From Xanthoparmelia taractica (taxonomy: Eukaryota; Ascomycota; Lecanoromycetes; Lecanorales; Parmeliaceae): a stretch of DNA of 64,000 bases. This document shows positions 1 through 12,200 of the stretch, piece by piece (position 1 is the stretch's first letter; every line of letters begins with the position of its first letter). The stretch is from contig JANQBS010000057.1 of the NCBI GenBank assembly GCA_033085395.1, positions 1 through 64,000 of the forward strand, read 5' to 3'. The position numbers and the translations under genes were made by a program. The notes beneath the pieces are model-generated. The model searched no databases. It was not told the origin of the DNA and saw only the letters and a list, made by a program, of their open reading frames with translations.

Positions 1-2680
1 TTTATTATTTTATTATTTTATTATTTTATTAATAACGATATTAACGATACGACGATTCGATTAATTAGAATTATTAAAAAAACTTTATTAACGATATATC
101 GGCGATAATATCGTAAATAATAATTATTAGCGTTTTTTAGTGTTAATAACTTTATCTTCGCTTTTTTAAAACTTTTCTCTTCTTTATAATATCTAATACA
201 CTCTTTATAAATTCTTATTCTAACGCTATAATATCGTCCTTAGATATATTAATACTAACGTATTACTAATTAACTCTCATTATTATAATTACTTCTATCT
301 CTCTTTATTATAAGTATTATTAAATTTTCGCTATCGCTACGCTAATATTAATATATACTAATACTTAAGATAGCTCACATAATAATAATAACAATAAAAG
401 TAAGTTTCTTGACGCTTCGCTATCACATATTAACATAAGATAATATCTACTCTTTCTTGTCGTCGATACTTTATCGATTTTTATAACGATTATATTAGAG
501 ATAAGTTCTCGCTCTATCTTTATTATAAGAGCGCTAAAAAGAAGATTCGAGATTATATAAAGATTTTATTTTTTCTTTATAGAAAGATTAAAAAAGTCTT
601 TCGTTGAGTTCGTCGGGCCCTTAAAATTATAGCGTCGATACGTCGTAATCGAACGTATATTCATTATAAGATCACTTAGTTTCGTAAGAAATAGAGTCTA
701 ACTATAATTATTAGTAATTAAGCGATTAATATTATTACGAATCTTTAACGCGATCTTTAAATCGCGAAGAAGAAACTCGAGGCGATATATAAGCGCGTTA
801 AGAAGCTTAAGAATCGTAATAAGCTTTTTTAAGAGAAGATAGATAGTATAAACGCTTATAAGATAAAGTTAAGAGAAGTCGTCTCTGATAAGAGTGATAT
901 CGAATAAACGAACTTCTCGAATAAGAATTTCCTTGGGAATTCTTTTCTATTGAATAAGGATCTTACTTGAGATTCTCTTCTTCATGAATCTCTATCGCTA
1001 CGATAGAGACTATTTATTTCTTTTTGGTTTGGCGTATAGCGAGTTAAGTAAACTTGATCGTATTCTTTTATGATGCGTATTAAGCGTCTCTCTAATAAAT
1101 TATATCTATAGCAATATACACTCTAATCTAATACGATATATTCTTAATATAATATTACTTAGTTAGATAGCTAAATAATAAATTTTAATTATAAATTCTT
1201 TATTTAATTAAATAATTATATTAGTAAGCGTAAGGGATATACTTATAATTACTTAACACACTAAAATAGTTATTATATTTACTTTCGCTTTCGACGTCTT
1301 CGCTTATTTAGCGACGATTACTAATTTAATTAAATAGCTTTCTTATTCGATACTTGATACTTTCGCTTATTAATCTTTCGCGTATTATAGATTTAAGTTA
1401 ACTTATTAGCACGCTTAAGTTCTTCGTTTAATAGTTATTAATTATACTCTTAATTTCTACTTTAACGTTTTTAAGACGTTTCTTTAGAGTCACTTAATTC
1501 TTTAAGGTAAACCCTTAAAAATTAATATTAAAGTTACGTCGCTTTAAGATATATTTATTTCGATTTAATAAAAAGTTCGATATTATAGCGATAATAAGTC
1601 TCTTTCTTTAAAAGATAAAGAAATTAGAACTATAAGAAGTTGATTCGCTAGCGCTTAATAAGCGGCCCTAATTAATATAAGAGACGTATCGTTAATACGA
1701 TAATAATTTCTTTATTAGATATTAAGTCCTAGTAGAACTAATTTCTAAGAAATACGAAAACCCTGGAATATGCGAAGAGAATATATAATCGCCAAGGCCT
1801 TAGGTTATGAACCCCGCCATGACCCCGCAATGAACCCTGAACCCATGAGTAATCGGCGCTAATACGCATGCAGCGCTAGGCCTGACATGTAAATATCTTA
1901 AGATTTATCACTCTTATTTTAATTCTTAGTATAATACACTTAATTAAAAACGTAGTTCTAATTTATTAAGACCTAAATCTTAAAGCCTTTCGAAGTGAGT
2001 TTGCTAGAAATGTTAATAATTTCTTTAACTCGATCTATAAATTTCTAAATTATCTTATTTACAGCTAGATAAGTACTTATCTTTTAATACTTCTTGAAAG
2101 TCTATTTAAGCGTATCACTTAGTAATTTTAATTTAATAAATAAAGTTTCTTATTAATTTAATAATTGAGACTTCGAGATATAAAAGAATCGATCTATTTA
2201 TTATTATCTTTTTAGATTAATATACTTTAAAATCTAATTATAAATAGAATCTTTTAGGGAATCGATATTTTAGAACTCTAAAATAGTTAATTTTAAATAA
2301 AGACTTATTTAAATACTAACTTCTAAGAACACTCGAAATTTCTCAATTATAATTGAGAATCAAGTACGTGTATTAGGGTTTTCAGGCCTAGGATTTAGAA
2401 AAGCGTACTTATTCGTATATCGTATAAGAATTTCTATGACCTTATTATTAAAGAATAAGTTAAAGATTACGTATAGATTATTTAAAATAAGGGTGTCTAG
2501 TAATTAACTTTCTTTATTAATTTATAACTGCTTAATTTTTATTAATTTATACTTAGATAATAATTAGAGTCTTAAGAAATATTTTTTTGAGGTCTTAAAA
2601 GGCTTAGGATTCTTCTTTACGTAATCTAGATTATTAAACGTCTTATTACGAGGTATAATGTTGATTTGTGTGGCTATTAT
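1..2680. repeat. RIP-mutated AT-rich repeat relic
   Basis: The block is dominated by A and T with very frequent TA. CA and TG dinucleotides are nearly absent (the first 120 bases contain none), while CG is still common. That is the signature left by repeat-induced point mutation, which turns CpA into TpA in duplicated DNA of filamentous ascomycetes. No open reading frame of useful length survives. The original element, probably a transposon, cannot be named from what is left. The transition to normal composition is sharp near 2,650-2,720. Confidence 0.85.
1745..1890. other. GC-richer island inside the RIP block
   Basis: About 145 bases of near-normal composition sit inside the AT-rich block. 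They contain CA and TG dinucleotides and short CCCTGAACCC- and CATGACCCCG-like words that are partly repeated. The segment seems to have escaped mutation, which suggests a unique-sequence insertion or a piece too short to be recognised as a duplicate. No gene is visible in it. Confidence 0.5.
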
Positions 2681-3005
2681 TTGATCTTGGGACGCGTTGT
2701 TTTTTTTTTAATAATTGCGGGACGGAGAGTAGGGCTAAGCCCCTGAAACGAGTGCCCTGCCAGAGGATGGAATACTCCTACTTGCCATCTGCGGGGTAGC
2801 TACAACACAGTGCTGCAGCAACTTTCAACACTTTATGATCTATATGCTCATACTCTTGTGAAAGCCTTCTCAAAGTTGTAACGATACACCCGCAGTCCAG
2901 GAAATAGTTGAGCGATAGCGATCAGCAGCAGCGATTAAGCGATCCTCCACACCTTTTCTTCGTCGCCTTCTTTAGCATCAATTCCAGAATATAGCACTGA
3001 CTAAA

Positions 3006-4049
3006 TTGGCTGAAGCTCTATATCATAGCAATAATGAGAATGAGAGTCTCTTGTTGCCAGCAACGAGAGAAAAATCCGCGTTGCTACTACGAGCCAGCGG
3101 ACTGACGGAAAAGCTGTCTGTCACTGTAGCCTTAGTTAAGAGCGCATTGGAAAAGCTTTATAAAGCACTAGCAAAGCTGAATGGACCGACAGACACCAAT
3201 CGCCATAGAGATTATGGACAAATTCATCAGCTGAGCGTTCAACTACGAGAAGACAGTGAAGTCAACTGGAAACAGCTCCCTTAAGAACCAAACGTGCATT
3301 TATGAGACGACTCTTACATCTTCAATATTCAGAGGCAAGGAGACGCAGACCCACAGACCACAGCAGACATACTTTTTGTAGAGATCCTGAAAAATCCGCA
3401 GGTGCAACTGGACAAAATCCTCAATACTGGCTCGCTGATGCAAGAACTACACCATTTTACCCTACCTCCTATTATGGGTGGGGAGCACAAACCATAGATT
3501 TTCCCCGAACCCTATCATCCGGACACAACATTCACGTCCTTTTTCGTGACAACCCAAAGCGGCTCTGCAGCCCGTTACATCTGGCAGGTATTGTGTCTTG
3601 CCTGGGCTACCGCGATCACAGGAGTCCGGGTCAACTCGTTCCGCTAATGCGACTCGTAATAATGTCGTACTTGTTTTCGTCATCCGTTGGGGATCATCCA
3701 GATAGAAATCCGCGACTGAAAGATTTCAGATACTTTTGCAAAGCTGGCGAGAAGGCCACTGAGTAAGATACCGCGGCTGTCCTTTGGCTTTGGATCACCT
3801 AGACGCTATAATATGCGCGAGGAGCAAGACGTTCAGGCAATCCCCAGTCCATCCTAATTGAGCTTGGTTCAGTACTATATCAGATTTGCGGGGGAGAGTT
3901 TCATGGATTATAATCCTGGATATTCTAGCGTGACAAAAGCCAAGTGGGCGGCGCTCAAAAGACTCAACAGAACACTGAAACTACATGAACTGTTGGATAT
4001 TCCAAACCAAGTACTTCGTAACAGAATAACATTTCAACTGATACCTTAG
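3006..4049 (+). pseudogene. Probable decayed gene, family not recognised
   Basis: Protein-like reading runs on the plus strand in pieces. A first stretch of about 92 codons (3,006-3,284) lacks an ATG at its left edge and has alternating leucine and lysine, as in a helical domain. After a TAA the same frame continues through about 3,650 with a plausible globular composition (for example PPIMGGEHKP near 3,460) but with further stops. A third piece lies at 3,858-4,049. No splice pattern I tried restores one frame. I read this as a gene decaying beside the RIP block, although unusual splicing is not excluded. I do not recognise the family. Confidence 0.35.
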
Positions 4050-5583
4050 TGAAGCAGTTTCAGGGATCCTCGCTCAAATTGGTCCGCTGATATAGGGCTA
4101 AGGAGTACCCCTATAGATTAGCCCTAAGGTACATCTCAGCCCTGCAGCCCAGCCCTAGAACTTAAGGCGGCCAAAGAGTAGTCGTCGTTAGTGAACCAGC
4201 TGGTTTTTAGATTCAAACTGCACCAAATGCCACCTGACATTTCAACTGTTGATGGAGCAATTAGTTGGTGCACTGTCGCTAACCCTGGAGGAAGGAGCCT
4301 ACAATGGATGTTTATATGGCAATATTGATCGCAATTCCGTTAGGAAAGATATTCATTGTCTACTTTGTTCCAAACTAGACGAGAGGTATCATTTCCCCAG
4401 CAGAGCCCGTCCACCCATGGCCCCGACGTATCAACTTCCCTTCCTTTGCAAGATAGTCAAGTCTTCGGTCTCGCAACCTGCTTGCTCACTTAGAACATTA
4501 CATCGCCCAAACAACGTTACCATGGCCCATGAGCAGGGAAACGCATAGTAATCCTACCCATACCTCCCATCACCCTAACTACGAATGCCACCTACCAAAT
4601 CATACAGATCAGATCCACCAAGCATAGCCGTATAAACCTATACTTTTCCTTCCCAGGCGCAACACGCGCGCACGTAACCAACAACGTAGAAGATCCAAAA
4701 GAACGATTCATCCGCAATCACATGCGCAACCTACTGCATGTCAGGCAAAGAACGCTCGGTCGAATCCATCTGACAGAGATGTCTGCATTTTCTTTGCATC
4801 TCTCCTGTCCAGCAACGTTGCCCATGCCCGGCCAACGGTCGATTGATCGATCAGATGACGCTGAATGTCCAGCACACACCAAGTACGAACCTAATCCAGC
4901 GATGAGGAACTTGGGCGAATGATGCTCGGAGATACCAACTTATGACAATCACGTGTGTCCCGCATCACTTTCACTTTTCTCCCCCCCCTAGAAATGACTC
5001 AGCATGATTCCGATTGGACGTTGCAGTCATTCTCTACTCGAGTCAGGACGGACTGAACCATCTTCATACATTACTTAGCGCCGTGGCAATCTAATCGGAC
5101 AATCTACAGGGCATCAAGCTTCTGCGCAGCGGTCTCGATTGAAAAAATGTTTGAGTGGGGAAGGGATGAAACGTTGTGATCTTGAGACAAGACACTGCTG
5201 AAACGAAACGCATCGAAGTTGGAGCTTTCGTGCTCCGGGCCCTGAGGCCCGACCGAAAGGAAGGAAACACGCCCACTGGGATGGGACCTGATAGCTTTTT
5301 GCTCCCATCATGGTCCTGAAAATGTGGTACTTTTGCCACGGTAGATACAAATGCTTAGTTAGCGATCCGTAGCCGATTCCTTTAACACAAAATCTGACCA
5401 TACCATACACGGCCGCACGTGAGTGTTACGTACAGCGGTCTTCATCACAAAACCATATCTCGCTCTTTTGAGTCATAAATTCCATCTTATTTCCACATCT
5501 AGCTTCTGCGTCGGCTCTATCTATCGCGCAGAAAAAGTAAAACCCATCAGCGCAGTAGTCCATCATCCGAAGTACTACCAACA
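4050..5583. other. Intergenic region, nothing firm
   Basis: Composition is normal. Short open frames exist on both strands (for example 4,249-4,548 and 4,722-4,922) but none shows a recognisable domain, splice structure or coding-like bias. I see no RNA gene. The last 150 bases before 5,584 are CA-rich and probably contain the promoter and leader of the next gene. Confidence 0.5.
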
Positions 5584-6294
5584 ATGTCAATAACGCCTCC
5601 AACCACACCACGAGGACAATCATCCGATCCAGTAACTTGCACACCATCTCCAAACACAACTCCCCCATCAAGCCCTTTTCCTTCAACTCCAACCACCGGC
5701 GGAGATGCGACATACCAAATCGTCTGCATCAAACCCACAAACACAGACTGGCATACGCCAGGCCCCGCGGACGTCGTCCAGATCATTGGTCCGGTGTCTA
5801 GGAGTAATGCCGCCATATCCGGGGACGAAGAAGCAGCAGAGCAAGAAGATGATGACGATTGCTTCGAGATCCCGTGCGCAGCCCACCTCACTTGGGGCGG
5901 CAGATCCATCTATCTGAATTGTCTCTACTATTCATCATCTGCCACCCTTTTCGCCGACATTGGAGACTGCTCAGATAAGACGGCCAAGATGGCTGATGAG
6001 GCATATCGTGTCAGCAGTGTGGGGATAACGATGCAGGATGCCATCTTCAGCGAGGAAGAAAGGGAAGAGGAAATAGTAGAGGGTGGTGAGGATGTGAGAG
6101 ATGATAACGGGAATCCATTCTTGGTTTTGCATGTCAATAGGGGGCTGGGTGCATCGGCCAGGCTGTACTGTAAGAAATTACCCAGTAGACAAAATGGTCT
6201 GACGGATGGATTTTTCGAAGAATTGGGACTGGACAAGCGGTGGAGAGACGGGCGGTATGGTGGATGTTGTAGGACGATGGAAATAGAAATATGA
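5584..6294 (+). CDS. Hypothetical protein, 236 aa
   Basis: One uninterrupted frame starts at an ATG. The first 40 residues are rich in proline, serine and threonine and look disordered. An acidic run of glutamate and aspartate follows around residues 81-92. The remainder, about residues 95-236, looks folded: it contains a WGGRSIYLNCLYY segment and a cysteine-containing C-terminus. There is no signal peptide or membrane segment. The protein is intronless and lies 244 bases from the convergent ChAPs gene. I do not recognise a family, so a function is not proposed. Codon-like composition and the single long frame support a real gene. Confidence 0.6.
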   Translation: MSITPPTTPRGQSSDPVTCTPSPNTTPPSSPFPSTPTTGGDATYQIVCIKPTNTDWHTPGPADVVQIIGPVSRSNAAISGDEEAAEQEDDDDCFEIPCAAHLTWGGRSIYLNCLYYSSSATLFADIGDCSDKTAKMADEAYRVSSVGITMQDAIFSEEEREEEIVEGGEDVRDDNGNPFLVLHVNRGLGASARLYCKKLPSRQNGLTDGFFEELGLDKRWRDGRYGGCCRTMEIEI

Positions 6295-6537
6295 TTGTAC
6301 ATGGTAAGGAGACAAGAATGCGCCGTGTCTGCAAAGTTCCCGTCACCATGGAAGGTTCCCTTGCACAAGGTAGAAGGAGGAACTGGCCAATGGGAAGGCC
6401 GAGAGTCTTTGAAAGAAATCGAAAGCGCCATCAGGCGTATCAGAGTAATTCGTTCAGGATGAGAGCGCCTGCAGATCACTAATTTACACGCTCAGATGCT
6501 TAGGATAGCCAATGTACAACAAAGATGTACAGACCTC

Positions 6538-8915
6538 TCAGCCGTCGCTCCCGTTCGACCTAAATGAAGCACATCGCTCTACATAACCATTCGTGAGATC
6601 CAAAACCGGTTGCGGCAGACTGGTCGCTTGGACAATACTGCGGACTTTGACAGCGCCTTCGCTTTCGATGAACTTGCGGACGCTTTGCAGGAGGGATGGA
6701 GAGAACTGTCGGCGATAGGTCAGCGATCCTCCATTAGCATCGGCCAGACAGGATGATGTTGGGCATACCTCAGAATACCACCGGTATTGCCAAGCCACGA
6801 GCCGTATGATGCATTGCAACACCTCATTTACCCTCCCTTGGCCCTCAAACATCCTCAACACCCCTTTCATTGCCTTCGGGCTGAACCTTACTCTTAAGCA
6901 AGACTGATAGGCTTCCACCGCTTCTGGGAAGTGATGGAGTCTCTCTGCAAGCTCGCCCAGAATCTCCCACTCTTCTGCCGATTTCCGGTATTCAGCTGAT
7001 GATTCCTCGGTTTTAGAGCGTGCCATGTCGGTCCGCCAGATTGTGTAGATGCGTAAGTCTTCGTAGAGGACCATGAAAAGATTGTCAAGCCAGCGTTCGC
7101 AGAGTCGTTTGTTATGAAACTCTGTGTAGTGAGATTGAGAGGGAGAGGGCTATGATTCGCTTAGCAAGCTTTCAATCGCCAGAGTGGAATGCTTACGTCT
7201 TCGTTGCCAGCTTTCACTTCTTCCGAGGTTATGGTGTGATTAGGCTTCTCGATAGACTCATTCGTCAAGGTACCACTGCTGGGAGCCCCGTTACTTTGTT
7301 CAGTTCTTTCTGTATTCGCTGAGCCCGGTGGTGAGAAGTTGCCATCCTGGCTTCCAACACTGTCTGTCACCCCATTGACACGCGGACTTGGAGAGTGTAG
7401 AGCAACAGTACTTGCATTCTGATTCGCGGTGGGTTGCTGGTTTCCGCCAGTCTGCTTCTCGCTTCGATATTCTTCTTCCATTACAAAGACGTGACTTCGT
7501 ATCTTAAGCAACGAGTCCCATCCTATCTTTGCGGTTATCTCCGTGAGCAGACTGTACGCTTTGAGAAAGGTGCCCTTATAGCCTGCTGCATGCAGTTTTC
7601 GTAAGGACGGATGGACAAGCTCGCTGTTGACAGTTTCCTGTGATTCGTCTATTTCATCTAGCATGGTTTCTGGCATGACTGGAAGGATTACTCGCTGAGG
7701 CTCTGGCATTCGGGGCATATCTTTATCCTGATATGTGAACATTGGACATGAATTGAGCGTTAGAAGTGCAAGGTCCCATTGCTCGAGGCCAACGTAAATC
7801 TCTGCGAGCTTTGCCCAAGTGCCAAACTCGCTAGGTGCCGCAGTCACACTTCGCTTTGCACATTCTAGCGCCCACTCCAACTGACCTTTGCTCTGACAAA
7901 AGGTCGATTGACAATCGAGAAGGCAGTAATCCATAGGCAGTTGCGAGATAGCATCATGGAGAAGCTTGACCGCTTGGACCTCCTCGTCCGCGGATATGAG
8001 GACGCGTGCGAGAAGTGATGAGACTTCAACATCCCGTGTCCGAAGCTTTTCGAAGAGATTTATGCCGGACGTGTACCTTCCAGTGGTATGTATGTAGCTG
8101 AGGAGGCCTGTTGTAAGGTGATTAGAGACGACGTTAGGCACTTGAATCTCGGGTTCTGAACCAAGTTGTGGTCCTGCGAGAGCTTCTTAGTACAGACTTT
8201 ATCCAAATTCTGCTGTGTACCTTGCCTTTGAAAAAAAGTCTTTCGGCAGCATCGAGGAACTTGTGCTCCACTTCCGTGCTCGTGATTGGATCAAATCTCC
8301 GAACACCAATGATCTTTTTGATGCTATCTCCGCCACCATCATCTGCGTACGAGTACGCTCTGAGCACAGCGCACAGGAAGGTCTCCAGCCATAACCCTTC
8401 GGACGCTACTCGCTTGTCGCCTCGTTCGTCAATGCAGTAGCTCTCCACCCCACCCGGTATCTTAACATCCACCCGCATATCCAGATGTGAGAAGGCATTG
8501 TAGCAGCTGCAGCTGTTATTTGCTATTTCCCGAAAATTCTACCGAGGCTGGAACCCACCAGTATAATCCAGATACCACTTTGTGTGTTTTGTCCTGTGGA
8601 GTGTATACAAGGGTGTTTACATAGGCTGCCAAGCTAGCTGATGAAGAGGCGTCAACCCCAGTGACATGGTGGTAGACTCCGAACTGCACCCACATTAGAA
8701 GAGATCAATCAACACAACCATGGTTTCGATTGGATACCTGACGCCCTCCTGACTTAGCCTGCTTGACGAGGTGTACCAGGTCCGGAGGACCTAATTCGCG
8801 AATGGTCTGGAGTGCCTCATTGCGGCTTTCGATTGTAGATTCAATCTCTTCTTCGACAATTCTGAAGAATAGGTCGTTAGCGACTTCACTGGTCGAATGG
8901 ATTGCAAGAACCTAC
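6538..8915 (-). CDS. Chs5/Arf1-binding protein (ChAPs; Bch1/Bud7/Chs6-like)
   Basis: ChAPs proteins form the exomer coat with Chs5 and Arf1 at the trans-Golgi, exporting cargo such as chitin synthase to the cell surface. The family features are clear: an N-terminal segment with RELGPPDLVHLVKQAKSGG, then VDVKIPGGVESYCIDERGD, VPNVVSNHLTTGLLSYI, and TPR-like helices including EWALECAKR and AEIYVGLEQWDLAL, ending near GYVERCASF. Introns are inferred at 8,737-8,684, 8,554-8,513, 8,225-8,174 (GC..AG), 7,196-7,120 and 6,768-6,706. The N-terminus is troubled. An octapeptide starting at ATG 8,938 runs into TAG in frame with the first exon, and near 8,580 the frame shifts by one base between QDKTH and the expected WYLDYTGG. 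The rest is intact. This is either a recently damaged gene or a gene with two sequence errors. Confidence 0.85.
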
Positions 8916-8938
8916 TCTGGGACAGAGGGCACAATCAT

Positions 8939-9255
8939 TGCGCATGAAAAGACTTAGACTAGGTCTGGAAGAATCTTCAAGATTCACCGTCCAAGTGACT
9001 GGTTAGAATGGTCCATATGGTGCCTTCTGAATCTAGGAATGGGAAAGAGACTTGAGATATGAGCAACTTTTTTAAACCCAATCTCTACAGCCCAGCAGAC
9101 AATACAGTATTGTTACTTGTCCTCTCCGTACTAAAGCGGAATCGGCAACTAAACGCCGGTTATTGGGTTCTTGGCATTTTGGCGCGATTGCTTTGAACAT
9201 TTGGTTGCAACACCTAAATACCTGAGTTTTCTCTATTCTATCTGCTACTTGCTCC
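8939..9255. promoter_or_regulatory. Shared upstream region of divergent ChAPs and HIR3 genes
   Basis: Roughly 320 bases separate the two divergent transcription units, so both promoters must lie here or in the first introns. No TATA box or factor site stands out. Short open frames on the minus strand (9,072-9,257) have no supporting features. Confidence 0.4.
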
Positions 9256-12200
9256 ATGGTACTGTTTTCATTTCTGTTTCACCCTGATTAGCACGTATTG
9301 GCATGGCTAGCTCTTAAGTACTTGATTTACGAAGTTCTCGAGATGGTACTGATACCTTTAGTACTGTATGAGAGTCACAGCTAACTTTGCATAGGCTAGT
9401 TTTGCTCCTTTGAACATTGAGATCGAATCAGAGAGTGAAGATGACATTGACGACAGCAAAGAAATTCAAGTATTCTCTATAGCGTGAAGTGCCATATGAC
9501 ACCGAAGCTAAAAGCTTACAGATCGAAGAAGCTCTGAAGCTCTATCAGAACGCTTTAAAGTTACATTCCCAAGGTCCAGATTTTTATAGCGAGGCAGAAG
9601 ATGCCTACAATGAGCTGTTCCGATCTGAGATATTTACTTACCCAGAATCACTCTCTGAAGCTCAGCGTGTCGAGACTTACGGCGCGATTGAGGAGCTGGA
9701 AGACAATTCCGAAGATGACTTTCTCCCGGCAAACACGACCACAGTTGCAGGCGTAGATGTTGCTCCAAGCAGTCTCCCTCAGATTTTGTACCTTGCGTAC
9801 AAGAACCATGGTCAATTTCAGCTTGATAGGCTGAAGGCCCGTCTTAGTGGCATAGAGCAGGAGCTTAGACTTGACGACAAGTCGCCTCTTACGAACAGAA
9901 TCTTGGGGACGGCAGCTTTCAGTTTGCAGCTTTTTGCCGAGGCCCTAGAACGAGATGACACGGATCTGGAGCTATGGCGACAAGTCGCAAGGATTGCGGG
10001 CTTGTTAGGCAGTCGTAGACTTGCGCGGTTTTGCTTGGAGTCTGTGAAAGATACCGACCAAGATGATTCTGACCCCTGGACGGAGCCATTGGGTCTCGAA
10101 GAGAGCTTCGCTAGTGAGCAGCTAAAGCCTCTACTAAGATCGTTGAATGATCAGCTTTCGGAGTCCCAGTTACATGCGAGATCACACAAGCACAGCGGGT
10201 TGATGGACTTGTTGAAGCGAAGTCTCGATCCTTATCCGTATCTACCCCCGAATGCAGTCAGTCCTCCAGCCCCGAGTATTGCGCGCCCTGCGAAGGATCA
10301 GTTTATCGCAGTTCCTCTCAGAACCTGGGCAAGCTGTGGCAAAGCCATCTTGTTTCGAGTCAATCAGGAAGCGCAAGGGTTAGTCAATCCAGACCCCGGG
10401 GCCAGCTACTCATTGGTCCTTCCGTCGAACAGCTCAGCAGTGATCCTTCCGCCGCCAGCCAGACAAATGCCCAGTCGGGATACGACTTCAGATCATGACC
10501 GACAACCGTTTGTTCGAAGCCCCACCGAGGATCGAGCGGAATATGTGGATGCACTAATGGAGGTTGCTACAGGGGATGGACCAGCAGAGGGAAATGAGGA
10601 CAAACCCGATGACTTGAGTGGCTCGGTTCTTAGGAAAGCTATGGAGAGTCCGACGAAAGGTGATCAGATTGAAAAATCCGGGAGTGGAAACGTAGAAGTT
10701 CCGCTTGCAGAACGACACGCAGAGAGTCGCGGCATCACAGTCCGTCCAGCTGGTCCGGTAGCCTTGCCAACGCGGAAAAGGTCTTCTGAAACAGCCGAAC
10801 TACCTGAGTCCACAGATATAGGGCGTGCGCGGAGCAAACGCATTAAAGCTCGAGGTTCGATAGACCCCGACTCCTTAAAGGACACCACGGCTGAGGATTG
10901 GGCCAAATGGTACGAGCAACAACTGCAGCTATATCATGAAGCAGACGAACCAGCTTTCGAGATTGTGCACAGCACGCTCTCAAAGCTCGGTTCCAAAGAA
11001 TCAGGCTCATTAAAAGTACTGCGTGATATCTTATCCGACCACTCCAAGGCACCGAGTGAAGTTGTCAGCAATGCAGAGGGATCGGTGAACATGGCAGCTC
11101 GGGATCTGAAGATTATGCTTGATGGATGGGATCTGCCGAAGAGCAAAGCATTTTTGAGTGGACACGATGCCAAAGATTCTGCGGGCCCGGTTGGCGGAAC
11201 TCAGAATCCAGGGTTCACGGCATTCTTGGAGCACTCGACCCAAGAAGTTCAGGCTTCGCCAAAGCGGCCCTTGATGCCTGGTGATTACGCTCTGGATGAT
11301 TTTATTAAAATCCTTAGCGACGGAGGCTGGCAAGGCTTACACCAACTTTCTTGTAAGTGGATAGCCTGTCTCTTGAGTCCTGGGAGACTTGGGGGAGAAA
11401 TTCGATCGCTGTATGAGGCTTTTTCGTGGCCGGATTCTCTCAAAGAAGCCGTTGTGCAAATGCTTGTCAATGAGGATGAGGCGATCTACTCACAGACGAA
11501 GCGCCTCGTTGAAATAATGGAGGAGCAGAGCCAGGCTCCTGAGAATACGCTACGACTAGATCGCTTCAAAAGGCTTAAAATGAGCCGTGTGCGAGTGGTG
11601 CAGGCTATTTATGAGCTACATTTGGATGTGTATGGGCGCATTACTAACCCCAGCAGCGAAGTCGATGCGATGACACGGCTTCTGCAACGCGATCGTCTTC
11701 GTCGTTGGGCTGCATTCTCAAGCAAGCTCATGAACCAATGGTCATCTACACCTGATGATGAAGGATGGCCATCAGCTGAACTGGAAATCCGATTTATGTG
11801 GGCTTCTGTCGTATGCACCAGCCTCCTTGAACCGGCATCACGCGATCACACAATTCTGTGTTTTCAAGATCTGATCCGTATCCTTGAAAAGCCACATCTC
11901 AAGCATACTTCCGATCTCATCATTGACTTACCTAATAACGCTATAATGCCTGAGATCTCCGTGGAAGCTGCGAGGAAGGAGGTCTCAAGACTTACAACAT
12001 TGGATTTTTTCATGGGTATCTTCAGCTCCGAGAACAACGACCCTCTAACAATTATTGAAAGTTTGGAGCCTCTGCTTGATCTTTCAGTACGGCAAGTGAA
12101 GGAGAAGAATGAAACCCGCGGGGAGGGCACTGAAAGGGGTCGCCTCGTAAGTCCGCTAGCGGAACAGTCCGAGGTGCCCACAAACCCCAAATTGCTCGAG

